NCBI GenBank assembly: GCA_034927445.1
Contig: JAYFPZ010000011.1
Span: 62,001-126,000 of the forward strand
Direction: 5' to 3'
DNA: 64,000 nt
DNA from: PHAA01 sp034927445
GTDB lineage: Bacteria; Bacillota; Syntrophomonadia; Syntrophomonadales; Syntrophomonadaceae
The position numbers and the translations under genes are program-made. How positions within the stretch are numbered: the stretch's first letter is position 1; each line of letters begins with the position of its first letter. Of the stretch, positions 1 to 9,546 are shown in pieces. The notes beneath the pieces were generated by a model. That model did no database searches, was not told the origin of the DNA, and was given only the letters and a program-made list of their open reading frames with translations.

Positions 1-204
1 TATATCAAAAGTATCGGATCTTTGCCCTATGTGCGGGAGTGCAGCATCCACGGCGCTTTTATCCATGTGCTGCTGGGCCGGCAATCCGACCTGGCTGCCC
101 TCCAGGATTTTACCGGGGTTTTACCCCGGCCCATTTTACCCACCCTGGAAGATGTCTTTATAACTCTGGCCAAAAAGAAACCGAAAGGGGCAAAGGAAGC
201 ATGA
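1..204 (+). CDS. ABC transporter ATP-binding protein, C-terminal end (partial)
   Basis: The reading frame is open from the first base of the window and ends in TGA at 202-204, so only the last 67 residues are visible and no Walker motifs can be seen. The tail PTLEDVFITLAKK is typical of the C-terminus of CcmA/DrrA-type ATPases, which energise ABC-2 exporters. Its stop overlaps the ATG of the following ABC-2 permease (ATGA at 201-204), a usual sign of translational coupling within one transporter. Substrate cannot be told. Family assignment rests on the tail motif and the neighbour. Confidence 0.8.
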   Translation, partial: YIKSIGSLPYVRECSIHGAFIHVLLGRQSDLAALQDFTGVLPRPILPTLEDVFITLAKKKPKGAKEA

Positions 205-1310
205 GCAGAATTCTGGCGGTTATGAAAAAAGAAATTTTACAGATGTCTCGGGACCGGATGACCCTGGCTCTGGTTTTCATGATTCCTCTGGTGCAGCTGC
301 TCCTGTTCGGATATGCTATTCAGACCGAAGTAAAGCATATATCTACGGTAGTTTTCGACCAGTCCCTGTCCTTTGAGAGCCGTGATATGCTGGACTCTTT
401 CTCGGCTTCCGGCTATTTCAACCTAAACTATGCGGCGGGCAGCTACGCGGAAGTGACGGAGAAGATTGACAGCGGCCAGGCCAAGGTCGGTATAATCTTT
501 CCTCCTGATTTTGCCGAGAATGTCAGAAAGGGAGTCTCTGCTCCCCTGCAGGTAATCGTCGATGCCAGCGACAACATGGTCTCCAATCAGGCTATTGCCA
601 TCGCCAATTCCATCGGTCTGATAAAGTCCCAGGAGGTTGTTTTCGCCAAGCTGCATCTCAGCGGGGCACCCTATGACGTCCGGGTTCGGCCCTGGTACAA
701 TCCGGATGGAATTACGGCTTATTATATGGTCCCGGCCATTCTGGGCATAATCGTTACCCTGACCATGATGATTTTGACAGCGGTGGCCATCGTGCGGGAA
801 AGAGAGCGGGGCACCCTGGAGCAGCTAATGGTAACCCCCATAAAATCATATGAAATGATGATCGGTAAAATAATTCCCTATATAGTCATGGGTTATGTGC
901 AGATAACCGTAGCTTTATTGGTGGGAGTACTGGTCTTTGGGGTTCCCATCCGGGGCAGTCTCCTGCAGCTGTATCTATTAACCCTGTTCTTTATTACTGC
1001 CTCTTTGGGTCTGGGGCTGATGATATCCAACGTCGCCCAAAACCAGATGCAGGCTTTCCAGCTGTCCTTTTTTGTAATGCTGCCCAGCATCCTGCTGTCC
1101 GGTTTTTTGTTTCCGCGTGATGCCATGCCGCGGGTTATCTATTATATAAGTGCGGTTATTCCATTGACTTATTATCTGGATATCATCAGGGGAATAATTC
1201 TGAAGGGCATCGGGTACCAGTATCTTATGGGGCAGGTCACTGTTTTGCTGGTATTTTCAGTCGTTTTCCTGACCATCAGCACGATCAAATTCAAGAAAAA
1301 AATAGCTTAG
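201..1310 (+). CDS. ABC-2 type transporter permease
   Basis: Membrane subunit of an ABC-2 exporter of the YbhR/YhgE-like group, 369 residues. The ATG at 201 overlaps the ATPase stop; a longer in-frame extension back to 39 lies inside the ATPase gene and is rejected. One membrane helix sits near residues 20-40, followed by an extracytoplasmic domain of about 130 residues, then five hydrophobic segments from about 180 to the end. Between the second and third helices is the conserved cytoplasmic stretch RERERGTLEQLMVTP, characteristic of ABC-2 permeases. It is followed by a TetR gene, which suggests drug or lipid-like efflux under local repression (inference). Confidence 0.9.
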   Translation: MSRILAVMKKEILQMSRDRMTLALVFMIPLVQLLLFGYAIQTEVKHISTVVFDQSLSFESRDMLDSFSASGYFNLNYAAGSYAEVTEKIDSGQAKVGIIFPPDFAENVRKGVSAPLQVIVDASDNMVSNQAIAIANSIGLIKSQEVVFAKLHLSGAPYDVRVRPWYNPDGITAYYMVPAILGIIVTLTMMILTAVAIVRERERGTLEQLMVTPIKSYEMMIGKIIPYIVMGYVQITVALLVGVLVFGVPIRGSLLQLYLLTLFFITASLGLGLMISNVAQNQMQAFQLSFFVMLPSILLSGFLFPRDAMPRVIYYISAVIPLTYYLDIIRGIILKGIGYQYLMGQVTVLLVFSVVFLTISTIKFKKKIA

Positions 1311-1323
1311 GTGGGATATGGCT

Positions 1324-1887
1324 ATGGATATGAAAGACAAAATTATCGCCGCCTGCCGTGAACTGGCGCGAGAGTGGGGCTTTAACCGCATTAATATGGA
1401 TATCTTGGCCGCTCGGGCCGGGATCAGTAAAAGGACCGTCTATCGCTATTTTCCCGGTAAAGAAGCAATTATCGAGGCTACTCTGGAAGCCTTTATGAAC
1501 GAGGTGTCAACCGAAGCCGACCGGCTTCTGCTGCAAACGACCGATCCGGCCCAGATTTTATCCGGGCTGCTGAACTACCTGTTTAAACACGGTCAATTTG
1601 TGATCAATTCCTACAGTTTCAATGATTTACGGGTCTACTACCCCCGCCTGTGGCAAAAAATCGACCGCTTCCGGTTGGAGCGGCTGGTATCCGTTCTGAA
1701 CCTGATCAACCACCCGGAAAAAGCCCCGGCTGCCAGCCAGACGGACCCCCGCATCATTTCAGCCGTAATCCTGGCTTCGGTCCAGGCCGTGTTAAATCCC
1801 GACTTTGTCCTGGCCAACAACCTGACTTTTGAAGAAACCGCCCGTCAATTAAGTAACCTATTGCTGAACGGCTTCATTCCCCGCTGA
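1324..1887 (+). CDS. TetR/AcrR family transcriptional regulator
   Basis: DNA-binding regulator of 187 residues. The N-terminal helix-turn-helix is clear: an alpha-1 region around residues 1-25, then ILAARAGISKRTVYRYFPGK, the recognition-helix signature of TetR proteins. The C-terminal ligand domain is not recognisable beyond the fold. ATG 1324 is preferred over ATG 1318 because the GGTGGG at 1311-1315 is about 8 bases upstream of it. It sits 13 bases after the ABC-2 permease stop on the same strand, so it is probably co-transcribed and represses the exporter operon (inference). The ligand is unknown. Confidence 0.88.
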   Translation: MDMKDKIIAACRELAREWGFNRINMDILAARAGISKRTVYRYFPGKEAIIEATLEAFMNEVSTEADRLLLQTTDPAQILSGLLNYLFKHGQFVINSYSFNDLRVYYPRLWQKIDRFRLERLVSVLNLINHPEKAPAASQTDPRIISAVILASVQAVLNPDFVLANNLTFEETARQLSNLLLNGFIPR

Positions 1888-1926
1888 CCTTGGATCTTAT
1901 TCTAACGGGCATATTGCGTTGGGCGC

Positions 1927-3375
1927 CTATAACAGGGGTGACAACAGCCGGCAAAAAGCCTCCTTTACCCTAACGGAAACCGACCGGCTTAAGTAGCCTG
2001 CCATGGTAATCTCGGTACAATCCTTCAGGTCCTTGACAAAAGCTGCTTCAAACTCGCGGCTGAGCTTTTCATCATATATGAAAGCATTTACCTCAAAATT
2101 AAGCTCAAAGCTTCTTATATCAAGATTGGCCGTGCCAACTGTACTCACCCTGCCATCCACGACAATCAACTTACTGTGAATAAACCCCCGGTTGTAGGTA
2201 AAACAGCGCACCCCGGCCTCCAATAATTCCCCTACATAGGAGAGGGATGCCCAGTGGACAAAGAAATGATCCGGTTTGCCGGGTATGATCAAGCAAACTT
2301 CTATCCCTGACAAAGCCGCAATTCTTAATCCTTCCAGAATACTGTCATCAGGCACAAAATAAGGGGTCTGCAGATAGATATTGCGCCGGGCGCTGCTGAT
2401 CATTTTTAAATAACCATTCTTAATCGCGCTCCACTTGGAATCGGGGCCGCTGGATACGATCTGGATGCCGGTGTCGCCCTGGGGTACACGTTTAGGGAAG
2501 TAGTGAGAATCGGCAATAAAATTGTCGCAGGAAGCATAACGCCAGTCCAGTAAAAATCTCATTTCCAAATCATCCAAGGCGCTGCCCTTAATGCGTATGT
2601 GAGTATCCCGCCAGTAGCCCAACTCAGATATGCCCAAATACTCGTCGCCGATGTTGAAGCCTCCGGTGAAGCCGTCTTCCCCGTCGATTAAACAAATTTT
2701 ACGATGATTGCGGTAATTTATTCTTAAATTGATATAAGGCAAAAGCGGCGGAAAAAAATTGGCGGTCTGGCCGCCCGCCTCGATTAAGGGCCGAAAAAAT
2801 TGGCGGGGCAGCCGCATGCACCCCATCCCGTCATACAGCAGTTTGACTTCTATTCCCTGCCGGGCTTTGCGAACCAGCAGATCCATTATCGATCTCCCCA
2901 GATTGTCATTGCGGATAATATAATATTCCAAATGAATATACTGTTTCGCCTGCTCGATGGCTGCGGCCAGATCCCTGAATAAATCGGCGCCGTCTTGATA
3001 GATTCGCACCCAATTATCCTGGGTGTACAGCGCCTGGTTGTTCAAATGCAGATGAATAATGTCCTTGTATTCTTGTACCCGGGGATTATTGAACACCAAC
3101 TCGTTATTATGGAAATTTTCTTCCTGCTGCTGCACCAAAGTAAAGATTTCCCGTTCTTCACCTTCTTTAATATAAAAAAGACGTTTCTTGCGCAAATCCT
3201 GCCCTAAAAACATATAAAGCAAAAATCCGAATCCCGGTAAAAACAGCATCAACAATAGCCAGCTCAGGGTAGCCGTAGGCTTGCGCCGTTCAAAACCCAC
3301 CACCATTAGGGCCAGGATAATATTTAAAATGAATAAATAATTTATATACTGAGACCCTGAATATATCAGTGTCAT
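1927..3375 (-). CDS. cls: cardiolipin synthase
   Basis: Membrane phospholipase-D family enzyme that condenses two phosphatidylglycerols to cardiolipin and glycerol. It has 482 residues, the usual length for bacterial Cls. Two N-terminal membrane helices lie at about 8-27 and 36-58, followed by two PLD catalytic motifs: HRKICLIDG with His224 and HSKLIVVDG with His400, each followed by the usual Gly/Asn segment (GGFNIGDEY, GTANLDIRS). The gene is followed on the same strand by nothing before the TetR gene, which converges. walJ is 27 bases upstream on the same strand, so the two may share a transcript. Confidence 0.95.
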   Translation of the reverse strand: MTLIYSGSQYINYLFILNIILALMVVGFERRKPTATLSWLLLMLFLPGFGFLLYMFLGQDLRKKRLFYIKEGEEREIFTLVQQQEENFHNNELVFNNPRVQEYKDIIHLHLNNQALYTQDNWVRIYQDGADLFRDLAAAIEQAKQYIHLEYYIIRNDNLGRSIMDLLVRKARQGIEVKLLYDGMGCMRLPRQFFRPLIEAGGQTANFFPPLLPYINLRINYRNHRKICLIDGEDGFTGGFNIGDEYLGISELGYWRDTHIRIKGSALDDLEMRFLLDWRYASCDNFIADSHYFPKRVPQGDTGIQIVSSGPDSKWSAIKNGYLKMISSARRNIYLQTPYFVPDDSILEGLRIAALSGIEVCLIIPGKPDHFFVHWASLSYVGELLEAGVRCFTYNRGFIHSKLIVVDGRVSTVGTANLDIRSFELNFEVNAFIYDEKLSREFEAAFVKDLKDCTEITMAGYLSRSVSVRVKEAFCRLLSPLL

Positions 3376-3402
3376 GACAACCTCCCGCCGAACAAAATCT
3401 TT

Positions 3403-4179
3403 TTATTCGATCCAACTGGCTGTGCAATTGGGGTAAGTGCGGTGAAGAATTATCTCCTCTCCCACTGCGCAGCCACTTTGCTGCAGGACCTGGCCCACTG
3501 TTTTTTCAGCCAGCTGCGGATGATTATTCTGTTGACTCAAATGAGCCAAAAATACCTGCATCACCTTCTGACGGGGAACATACGCCAGAATCTGTCCCGC
3601 ATCATGATTGGATAGGTGTCCGTACTTACTTTTGATCCGTTTTTTCAAATATGGAGGATAAGGCCCGCTCTGCAGCAGCTCCGGGTCATGATTGGCTTCC
3701 AAAACCGCTAAATTGGCATAAGCCAGGGCCTCAGCGGCCCCTCTGGTAATAACCCCCATGTCAGTGGCTATTACCCATTTTAGGTTGCGATAATAAAAAC
3801 AAAACCCAACCGGGTCGGCGGCATCATGGGAAATGGGAAAAGGCATAATTTTAACTGCTCCTATGTCCAGCCTCTCTTTCAGCTCACGTCTGCACTCAGC
3901 CGGAATATGCTTAAGATTGCTGGCCGCATCCCAGGCAGCCGCCCGCGCATACACCGGCATACGATGTTTTTTAATAAATACCGGTATGCCTTTAATATGA
4001 TCATAATGCTCATGCGTTATTAGCAATCCATCCAAATCCGATACCGCTATACCTGCCTGGGCCAGTCCCAACTCGATTCGGCGGGCGCTTATCCCAGCAT
4101 CGATCAATAACTTTCTTCCGCCTAATTCTATTAGAATAGCATTACCCGTGCTGCCGCTGGCCAAAATATGCAACTGCAT
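3403..4179 (-). CDS. walJ: MBL-fold metallohydrolase, WalJ/YycJ type
   Basis: Metallo-beta-lactamase-fold hydrolase of 258 residues. It opens with LHILASGSTGNAILIE, the start typical of YycJ/WalJ proteins, and carries the metal-binding signature THEHYDH at residues 55-61, a downstream His in the SHDAADPVGF segment and HLSNHDAG near residue 190. WalJ is proposed in Bacillus to be a nuclease acting with the WalKR system and DNA repair; here it is not beside walKR, so the name is by similarity only. The ATG has a GGAG about 9 bases upstream. It lies just upstream of cls. Confidence 0.85.
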   Translation of the reverse strand: MQLHILASGSTGNAILIELGGRKLLIDAGISARRIELGLAQAGIAVSDLDGLLITHEHYDHIKGIPVFIKKHRMPVYARAAAWDAASNLKHIPAECRRELKERLDIGAVKIMPFPISHDAADPVGFCFYYRNLKWVIATDMGVITRGAAEALAYANLAVLEANHDPELLQSGPYPPYLKKRIKSKYGHLSNHDAGQILAYVPRQKVMQVFLAHLSQQNNHPQLAEKTVGQVLQQSGCAVGEEIILHRTYPNCTASWIE

Positions 4180-4549
4180 CCCTGAAAACTCCTTTTATGG
4201 TCTGGTGAGATCTGAGGCCCGGATCAGCCTGCTGCTGCAAGCCTGATCCGGGCACCTTTCCTCAGATTATAGTTGTGTCCCCCAAGCAAAATGTTCTAAT
4301 AATAGCATGGATTTGCCGCAGTAATGCTTATCGTTGGTTAATGCCGCAAATAGTTATCTTATAGGCTTCCAAGTGTTATTATACTTGTATTTGCATGCTT
4401 TTTCACTGTTAAAATGCCGCAGAGTACGGTGGTGAAACCTTTGTCCCCAGTAACGCCAGCAAAAAACCCTCCTTGGATAGAGGGTTATTGACTTCACTAG
4501 TATGGATTTCCGCCGCACAATAGGCCCGGATACTGATTTTAACCGTGTT
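4180..4549. other. intergenic region between walJ and the liv operon
   Basis: Of 370 bases without a gene, two structured parts are visible. One is a perfect 11-bp inverted repeat, GCCCGGATCAG at 4217-4227 with CTGATCCGGGC at 4243-4253, in the walJ leader. The other is the liv terminator described separately. Neither strand holds a convincing open frame with a ribosome binding site. Confidence 0.6.
4461..4486 (-). terminator. intrinsic terminator of the liv operon
   Basis: On the minus strand, AACCCTC (4486-4480) pairs with GAGGGTT (4471-4465) around a short loop and is followed directly by a run of Ts (complement of the A run at 4461-4466). It lies 64 bases past the livF stop. Confidence 0.85.
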
Positions 4550-5260
4550 TTATCCCAGATAAGCTTCCTTAACCAGGGTGTTATCGAGCAGTTCGTTGCC
4601 TTTTCCGGTCAGAACCACCCTCCCGGTCTGCAGAACATAACCGCGATTAGCAATTTTAAGCGCCTTCAAGGCGTTCTGCTCCACTAACAGAATGGTCATG
4701 CCCGAAGAATTAAGGGTTTTAATTACCTGGAAGATATGATCTACGAGCAGCGGAGCCAATCCCATGGACGGCTCATCCAATAAAAGAATATCGGGTTCGC
4801 TCATAAGGGCACGCCCCATAGCCAGCATCTGTTGTTCCCCCCCGCTCAGCGTACCTCCCTTTTGGCGGCGGCGCTCATGCATGCGTGGAAATAACTCGAA
4901 AACACGATCCAGGTTAGCCTTGATCCGTGCCTGGTTACTCAGGCGAAAAGCACCCATTTCGAGGTTCTCCTGAACCGATAACCGGGGAAATATCTTTCTG
5001 CCCTCAGGGACATGTGCTATTCCCATGGAGGCTACATCGTGAGCGGGAAGAACCTCAATATTTTTGCCCCTAAAAAGTATTTTGCCCCGGCGCGGCTTCA
5101 ATAGCCCGGAAATGGTTCTCAGGGTTGTCGTCTTGCCGGCACCATTGCTGCCGATCAGACTGACAATTTCCCCTTCCATTACTTCCAGAGAAACCCCTTG
5201 CAAGGCCTTGATTTCACCATAATAGGTCTCAACTTCCTGTAAACTAAGAACTGGAGTCAT
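4550..5260 (-). CDS. livF: branched-chain amino acid ABC transporter ATP-binding protein LivF
   Basis: Second ATPase of a Liv-type high-affinity amino-acid importer, 236 residues as expected for LivF. Walker A is GSNGAGKTT near residue 37, the ABC signature is LSGGEQQMLAMGRAL, and Walker B is DILLLDEPSMGLAP followed by the H-loop-equivalent region LLVEQNALKAL, which is the LivF-type ending rather than LivG. It is the last gene of livKHMGF and follows livG by 12 bases. An intrinsic terminator lies just beyond it. Confidence 0.95.
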   Translation of the reverse strand: MTPVLSLQEVETYYGEIKALQGVSLEVMEGEIVSLIGSNGAGKTTTLRTISGLLKPRRGKILFRGKNIEVLPAHDVASMGIAHVPEGRKIFPRLSVQENLEMGAFRLSNQARIKANLDRVFELFPRMHERRRQKGGTLSGGEQQMLAMGRALMSEPDILLLDEPSMGLAPLLVDHIFQVIKTLNSSGMTILLVEQNALKALKIANRGYVLQTGRVVLTGKGNELLDNTLVKEAYLG

Positions 5261-5272
5261 CCCCCGGCCTCC

Positions 5273-6037
5273 TTAAACCGCTTCCTGTCCCAAATAAGCC
5301 TTGATTACTTCGGGGTTATCCTTGATCTCCTGCGGAGTTCCCTCAGCAATCTTCATGCCATAGTTCAGGACGGTAATGTGATCGGATATTCCCATTACGA
5401 CTTTCATATCATGCTCTATCAATAAGATGGTTACTTTCCTTTCATCCCGTAAATGTAATATAAAATCCTTCATCTCGTCAGTTTCTCTGGGATTCATGCC
5501 GGCGGTAGGCTCATCCAGCAGCAGCATTTTCGGCTTCACTGCCAGAGCCCGGGCAACTTCCAGACGCCGCTGATCTCCATAGGACAGGCTGCGGGCCAAT
5601 TCTGCTTCCTTTCCCGCCAACCCTGCATAAGCCAGCAGGCTGCGGGCCTCCGCATAGGCTTTTTCCTCTTCCGCCCGAGCCCCGCGCGTATTTAAAACAA
5701 TCTTGCCGATGCTGGAATGAAGATGTAAATGCATTCCTACAAGAACGTTTTCCACCACCATCAAATCCGGAAATAAGCGAATATTTTGGAAGGTTCGGGC
5801 TATCCCGCAAGCTGCAACTTTTTCCGGAGACAGATTGGTGACATCGCGGCCGTCAAATGTAATTTTACCCTGGTCGGGATTATAATACCCGCTGATGATA
5901 TTGAAAAACGTGGTCTTGCCTGCTCCGTTAGGACCGATAATACTGGCTATCTGTCCCACATCCAGCGAGAAATCAATATCGTTTACGGCTGTAAGTCCGC
6001 CGAAAGATTTATATATGCCTTGCGCCTCAAGTAACAT
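5273..6037 (-). CDS. livG: branched-chain amino acid ABC transporter ATP-binding protein LivG
   Basis: First ATPase of the Liv importer, 254 residues. Walker A is GPNGAGKTT, the LivG-type signature SYGDQRRLEVARAL replaces the canonical LSGGQ, and Walker B is LLLDEPTAGMNP. The ATG at 6037 is chosen because AGGAGG (complement of 6047-6052) is 9 bases upstream; the ATG at 6043 would be only 3 bases away and the upstream GTG-type extension has no site. The start overlaps the livM stop by 11 bases, indicating coupling. Confidence 0.95.
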   Translation of the reverse strand: MLLEAQGIYKSFGGLTAVNDIDFSLDVGQIASIIGPNGAGKTTFFNIISGYYNPDQGKITFDGRDVTNLSPEKVAACGIARTFQNIRLFPDLMVVENVLVGMHLHLHSSIGKIVLNTRGARAEEEKAYAEARSLLAYAGLAGKEAELARSLSYGDQRRLEVARALAVKPKMLLLDEPTAGMNPRETDEMKDFILHLRDERKVTILLIEHDMKVVMGISDHITVLNYGMKIAEGTPQEIKDNPEVIKAYLGQEAV

Positions 6038-7301
6038 CAGCATTTTCCTCCTGTGTACCATTTATGGATGGGTCTTTTTTGTTTTTCTGAAGCCACTTGG
6101 GTAAAAAGCGATGAGCGGGCAGCAACCCTTGAGGCCGGTAGATGCAGGCCAGAATTAAGATCAATCCGTAAATAAGTTTTTCGTACTTAGCCGGGTCAAC
6201 CTGAGAGGGTATATGCAGAATACCTTGGGCCGCAAGCTGGCTCAGATACTGGGAGAATTCCTTAAGGATATTCAGCTGGAGCATCACCACCCCTACTGCC
6301 CCAATGATAACCCCGGCAATATTGCCCATCCCGCCTACAATAACCATCGACAAAATCCCTATCGATTCCATGAAGCCAAAGCTGGACGGGTCGACAAAAG
6401 TCTGCTTGGCGGCAAAAATAACCCCCATGGTACCTGCAAAAGATGCCCCAATGGCAAAGGCCAGGAGTTTCATTTTTACCACCGGGACCCCCATGCTCCG
6501 GGCTGCCAGTTCATCCTCCCGGATAGCCGCCCAGCATCTTCCGATGCGCGATGAGTCCAAGCGCTGGGCTATTATGACGGTTAATACCAGGATCACTAAA
6601 ACAATAAAATAGAAATGAATAGGCTGGTTTAGCGTTATCCCAAACAGGGCCGGCGGCTCTATGGGGGATAGCCCTTTGGGCCCGTTGGTAATGTTTACGG
6701 GTTTGTCCAAATTGTTAAAAACTATACGTATTATCTCGGCAAATCCCAGGGTAACGATAGCCAGATAGTCTCCCCGCAGCCTCAGCACGGGGAACCCCAA
6801 CAGAACTCCCAAACCTGCCGAAAGCAAGGCTCCGATGGCCAGGAAAGCCCAGAACCAATGCCCGGACAGGGGAAAATGGGCTATCGTGGCGGGAATGAAG
6901 TTGGCCGCCTGGGATGTTGCAAAAACTGCATACAAATAGGCTCCAAAGGCATAAAACGCCACATAGCCAAAATTAAGCAGGCCGGCAAAGCCTACCACAA
7001 TATTGAGCCCTATGGCAAGGGTGGCATAAATCCCCACCTGGGTGATAACATCGAGGTAGTAGGTATTTTGCATACCAACCAAAGGCATTACTCCGGCCAA
7101 GATTACCAACGCTGCCAAGTATTTTACCCGATTCGTGATCGGCATAAAATAGAGAATCAGCAGAGAACCAAAAAAAAGCAGAAACAATGCGCTTGATTGG
7201 GCATTCAGGTAAAATAACAAGCTGATCCCTATTACAAAAACCCATTCCACCGCAAGCAACATTTTGGGATTAATATAATGGTTTAAGTTGAATTTTGCCA
7301 T
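6027..7301 (-). CDS. livM: branched-chain amino acid ABC transporter permease LivM
   Basis: Integral membrane permease of the Liv importer, 424 residues. It is longer than many LivM proteins because of two extra N-terminal hydrophobic segments at about 15-55 before the conserved core. The core contains the LivM hallmarks GLNIVVGFAGLLNFGYVAFY near residue 98 and the cytoplasmic coupling loop AAIREDELAARSMGV, which contacts the ATPases. It starts immediately after the livH stop. The C-terminal tail is charged and cytoplasmic. Confidence 0.95.
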   Translation of the reverse strand: MAKFNLNHYINPKMLLAVEWVFVIGISLLFYLNAQSSALFLLFFGSLLILYFMPITNRVKYLAALVILAGVMPLVGMQNTYYLDVITQVGIYATLAIGLNIVVGFAGLLNFGYVAFYAFGAYLYAVFATSQAANFIPATIAHFPLSGHWFWAFLAIGALLSAGLGVLLGFPVLRLRGDYLAIVTLGFAEIIRIVFNNLDKPVNITNGPKGLSPIEPPALFGITLNQPIHFYFIVLVILVLTVIIAQRLDSSRIGRCWAAIREDELAARSMGVPVVKMKLLAFAIGASFAGTMGVIFAAKQTFVDPSSFGFMESIGILSMVIVGGMGNIAGVIIGAVGVVMLQLNILKEFSQYLSQLAAQGILHIPSQVDPAKYEKLIYGLILILACIYRPQGLLPAHRFLPKWLQKNKKDPSINGTQEENADVT

Positions 7302-8261
7302 CTAAACCTTGTCCCCCGTTTCTTCACCAAAAAGACCGCTGGGCTTCAAGATGAGCACTAGAATTAAAATAACAAAAGCAAAAACATCCTTATACTCGGC
7401 CCCCATGGCGCCATTGGTGACGATACCAAGGCTGGTCGCTCCCAGCGATTCTAAAATTCCCAGCAATATTCCCCCGGCCATGGCGCCCGGAATACTGCCG
7501 ATACCTCCCAACACCGCAGCCGTGAAGGCTTTAATTCCCAGAATAAATCCGACATAGGGATGGATCAATGAGTACTGGCAGGCAAATAAAGTACCGGCCG
7601 CACCGCCCAGTGCCGCCCCAATGAAGAAAGTAAGGGAAATAACCCGGTTAACATTTATGCTCATCAGGGCTGAAGTATCACGATCCTGCGCTACCGCCCG
7701 AATGGCTTTTCCCCATTTGGTACGGCTCACAAAAAGCTGTAGCCCCAGCATCATCAGAACCGCTGAAGACATTACCACCAGCGATTTTACCGGGAGCCTT
7801 AAATTGGCCGATATATCAATGGATGCCGGGAAAAGAGAGGGCGCCGTCAGGTAGAAGGCATTTTTCCATAGCCCTTCTATCAAGCGAACTGCGTCTTGCA
7901 AAAAAAATGAGACTCCGATAGCTGAAATAAGCGGGACCAGCCGGGGTGCATTGCGCAGGGGCCGGTAAGCAATGCGCTCCATTAAAACCCCCATTCCGCC
8001 GCTGAGCATCATGGCCACCAGCAAAGCCAGGAGCAGGGCTACCGGGGCCGGTAGTCCGGTTAGGTACCCGTTGGCCTGGAGATATAGCAGAACCTCTGTT
8101 CCTCCAAAAGCCCCAACCATAAAGATTTCACTATGGGCGAAGTTTATCAGCTCCAGGACCCCATAAACCATAGTGTAGCCTAATGCGACAATGGCATAGA
8201 CCACTCCTAGGGTCAGACCGTCCAGTAACATTTGGGGTAGAAGTTGTAAAAACTGTTCCAT
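7302..8261 (-). CDS. livH: branched-chain amino acid ABC transporter permease LivH
   Basis: Second membrane permease of the Liv importer, about 319 residues with eight or so hydrophobic segments. Diagnostic stretches are GLTLGVVYAIVALGYTMVYG at the N-terminus, LINFAHSEIFMVGAF, and the coupling loop AIRAVAQDRDTSALMSINV. ATG 8261 is preferred; the in-frame TTG at 8282 would place the GGGAGG sequence inside the gene. It is separated from livK by 76 bases containing an imperfect hairpin that could lower downstream transcription. Confidence 0.93.
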   Translation of the reverse strand: MEQFLQLLPQMLLDGLTLGVVYAIVALGYTMVYGVLELINFAHSEIFMVGAFGGTEVLLYLQANGYLTGLPAPVALLLALLVAMMLSGGMGVLMERIAYRPLRNAPRLVPLISAIGVSFFLQDAVRLIEGLWKNAFYLTAPSLFPASIDISANLRLPVKSLVVMSSAVLMMLGLQLFVSRTKWGKAIRAVAQDRDTSALMSINVNRVISLTFFIGAALGGAAGTLFACQYSLIHPYVGFILGIKAFTAAVLGGIGSIPGAMAGGILLGILESLGATSLGIVTNGAMGAEYKDVFAFVILILVLILKPSGLFGEETGDKV

Positions 8262-8294
8262 CTTAAGTGGAGGACCTCCCAATTACAAATCAAA

Positions 8295-8324
8295 GCGAGA
8301 GGAACTTGAATCGGCTCCTCCCGC
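8295..8324 (-). terminator. intercistronic hairpin between livK and livH
   Basis: GCGAGAGGA at 8295-8303 pairs, with one mismatch, with TCCTCCCGC at 8316-8324, followed on the minus strand by a short T stretch. It may be a leaky terminator that gives more binding protein than permease, as is common for binding-protein operons (inference). Confidence 0.45.
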
Positions 8325-8337
8325 CCAGCTTGTTTTA

Positions 8338-9546
8338 TTACTTAACAAATTCTCCGGCATTTACCTCTTTGACTACGGTCGGAGGATACTTGGCTTCTTT
8401 GAATTCTGCCACATAGAGCTTGGCTCCCTTGTTGTCGCCTTTTTCATCAAAGCTGATAACGGATGTAATCCCTTTCAAACCATTCACGGCGCGGACTGCT
8501 TCGGATACCTGCTGCCGGGTGGGTTTCTTGCCGTCATTGGCTACAATGGCTTTTTTGATACCTTCCATGATAACATTCATAGCATCATATCCATAAGCGG
8601 ACCAGTTGCTGGGATCTTTGCCGAATTTGGCCTTAAAGCTGTCAACCCAGGTTTTGCCTTCAGGAGTACGGCTGATATCAGCGGCCGGTGAGGTATAGAA
8701 AGCTCCGATACAGGCATCGCCGGCAATCTTGACCACTTCTGGGTCATCCATCCCGTCGGGGCCGATGAACTTGGTTTTTATACCCTTGTCCGCCATTTGC
8801 TTAATAAGCAACGAACCTTCGGGATAAATTCCACCAAAATACACTACATCCGGTTTAACTACCGCGACTTTATTGAGAACCGCGCTGAAGTCACTCTCAC
8901 CAGCGGTAATACCTTCATAACCTACAACTTCCAGATTGTCCTTGGGTGCCCGGGCTTTTACTTCATCAGCAATTGCCTGGCCATATGTAGTTTTGTCATG
9001 AATGATAAAGATGGTTTTGGCACTCAGGTCTTGGGCGGCGAAGTCAGCACTTAAAGGACCCTGGACGTCATCGCGGGCACAGATGCGGTTTACGCTGGGC
9101 AGTTTGCGATCAGTGATTCCTACCGCGGTATTGGCGGGTGATACCATACAGAGGTTATCTTTGGCGTATATTTCAGAGGAAGGAATAGCCACCCCGGAAT
9201 TAAAATGCCCGTCCACGGCTAAAACGTCTTTGTCCGCAACTAATTTTTGGGCAACCGCTACCCCAACTTTAGGGTCAGCCTGGTCATCTTGGGGAGCAAA
9301 TTCAAGTTTAAAGCCCAGTTTTTCAATTTCAGCTTTCTGCTCATCAAAAGCCATTTGAGCTCCCAATTTAATTTGTTCTCCGAGAGCCGCCTGGGAACCG
9401 GACAGGGGGGTTACACTGGCGATCTTGATTACATTTTCGGCTGCACCGCCTGTGGCTTGGTCTTTACTAGCACATCCGCCTAACACTCCCAGCACAAACG
9501 CCAGCAAAACGACATAAACTACTACCTTACTCTTTCTCCTTAACAT
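8338..9546 (-). CDS. livK: branched-chain amino acid ABC transporter substrate-binding lipoprotein LivK
   Basis: Extracytoplasmic solute-binding protein of 402 residues. The N-terminus is basic (RRKSK), then hydrophobic, ending in a lipobox LGGC with the acylated Cys at residue 25, so the mature protein is membrane-anchored outside the cell. The start of the mature domain, IKIASVTPLSGSQAALGEQI, is the classic periplasmic-binding-protein type I (Peripla_BP_6) opening for leucine/isoleucine/valine binders. It is the first gene of livKHMGF. The true ligand could be another amino acid or an amide. Confidence 0.95.
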   Translation of the reverse strand: MLRRKSKVVVYVVLLAFVLGVLGGCASKDQATGGAAENVIKIASVTPLSGSQAALGEQIKLGAQMAFDEQKAEIEKLGFKLEFAPQDDQADPKVGVAVAQKLVADKDVLAVDGHFNSGVAIPSSEIYAKDNLCMVSPANTAVGITDRKLPSVNRICARDDVQGPLSADFAAQDLSAKTIFIIHDKTTYGQAIADEVKARAPKDNLEVVGYEGITAGESDFSAVLNKVAVVKPDVVYFGGIYPEGSLLIKQMADKGIKTKFIGPDGMDDPEVVKIAGDACIGAFYTSPAADISRTPEGKTWVDSFKAKFGKDPSNWSAYGYDAMNVIMEGIKKAIVANDGKKPTRQQVSEAVRAVNGLKGITSVISFDEKGDNKGAKLYVAEFKEAKYPPTVVKEVNAGEFVK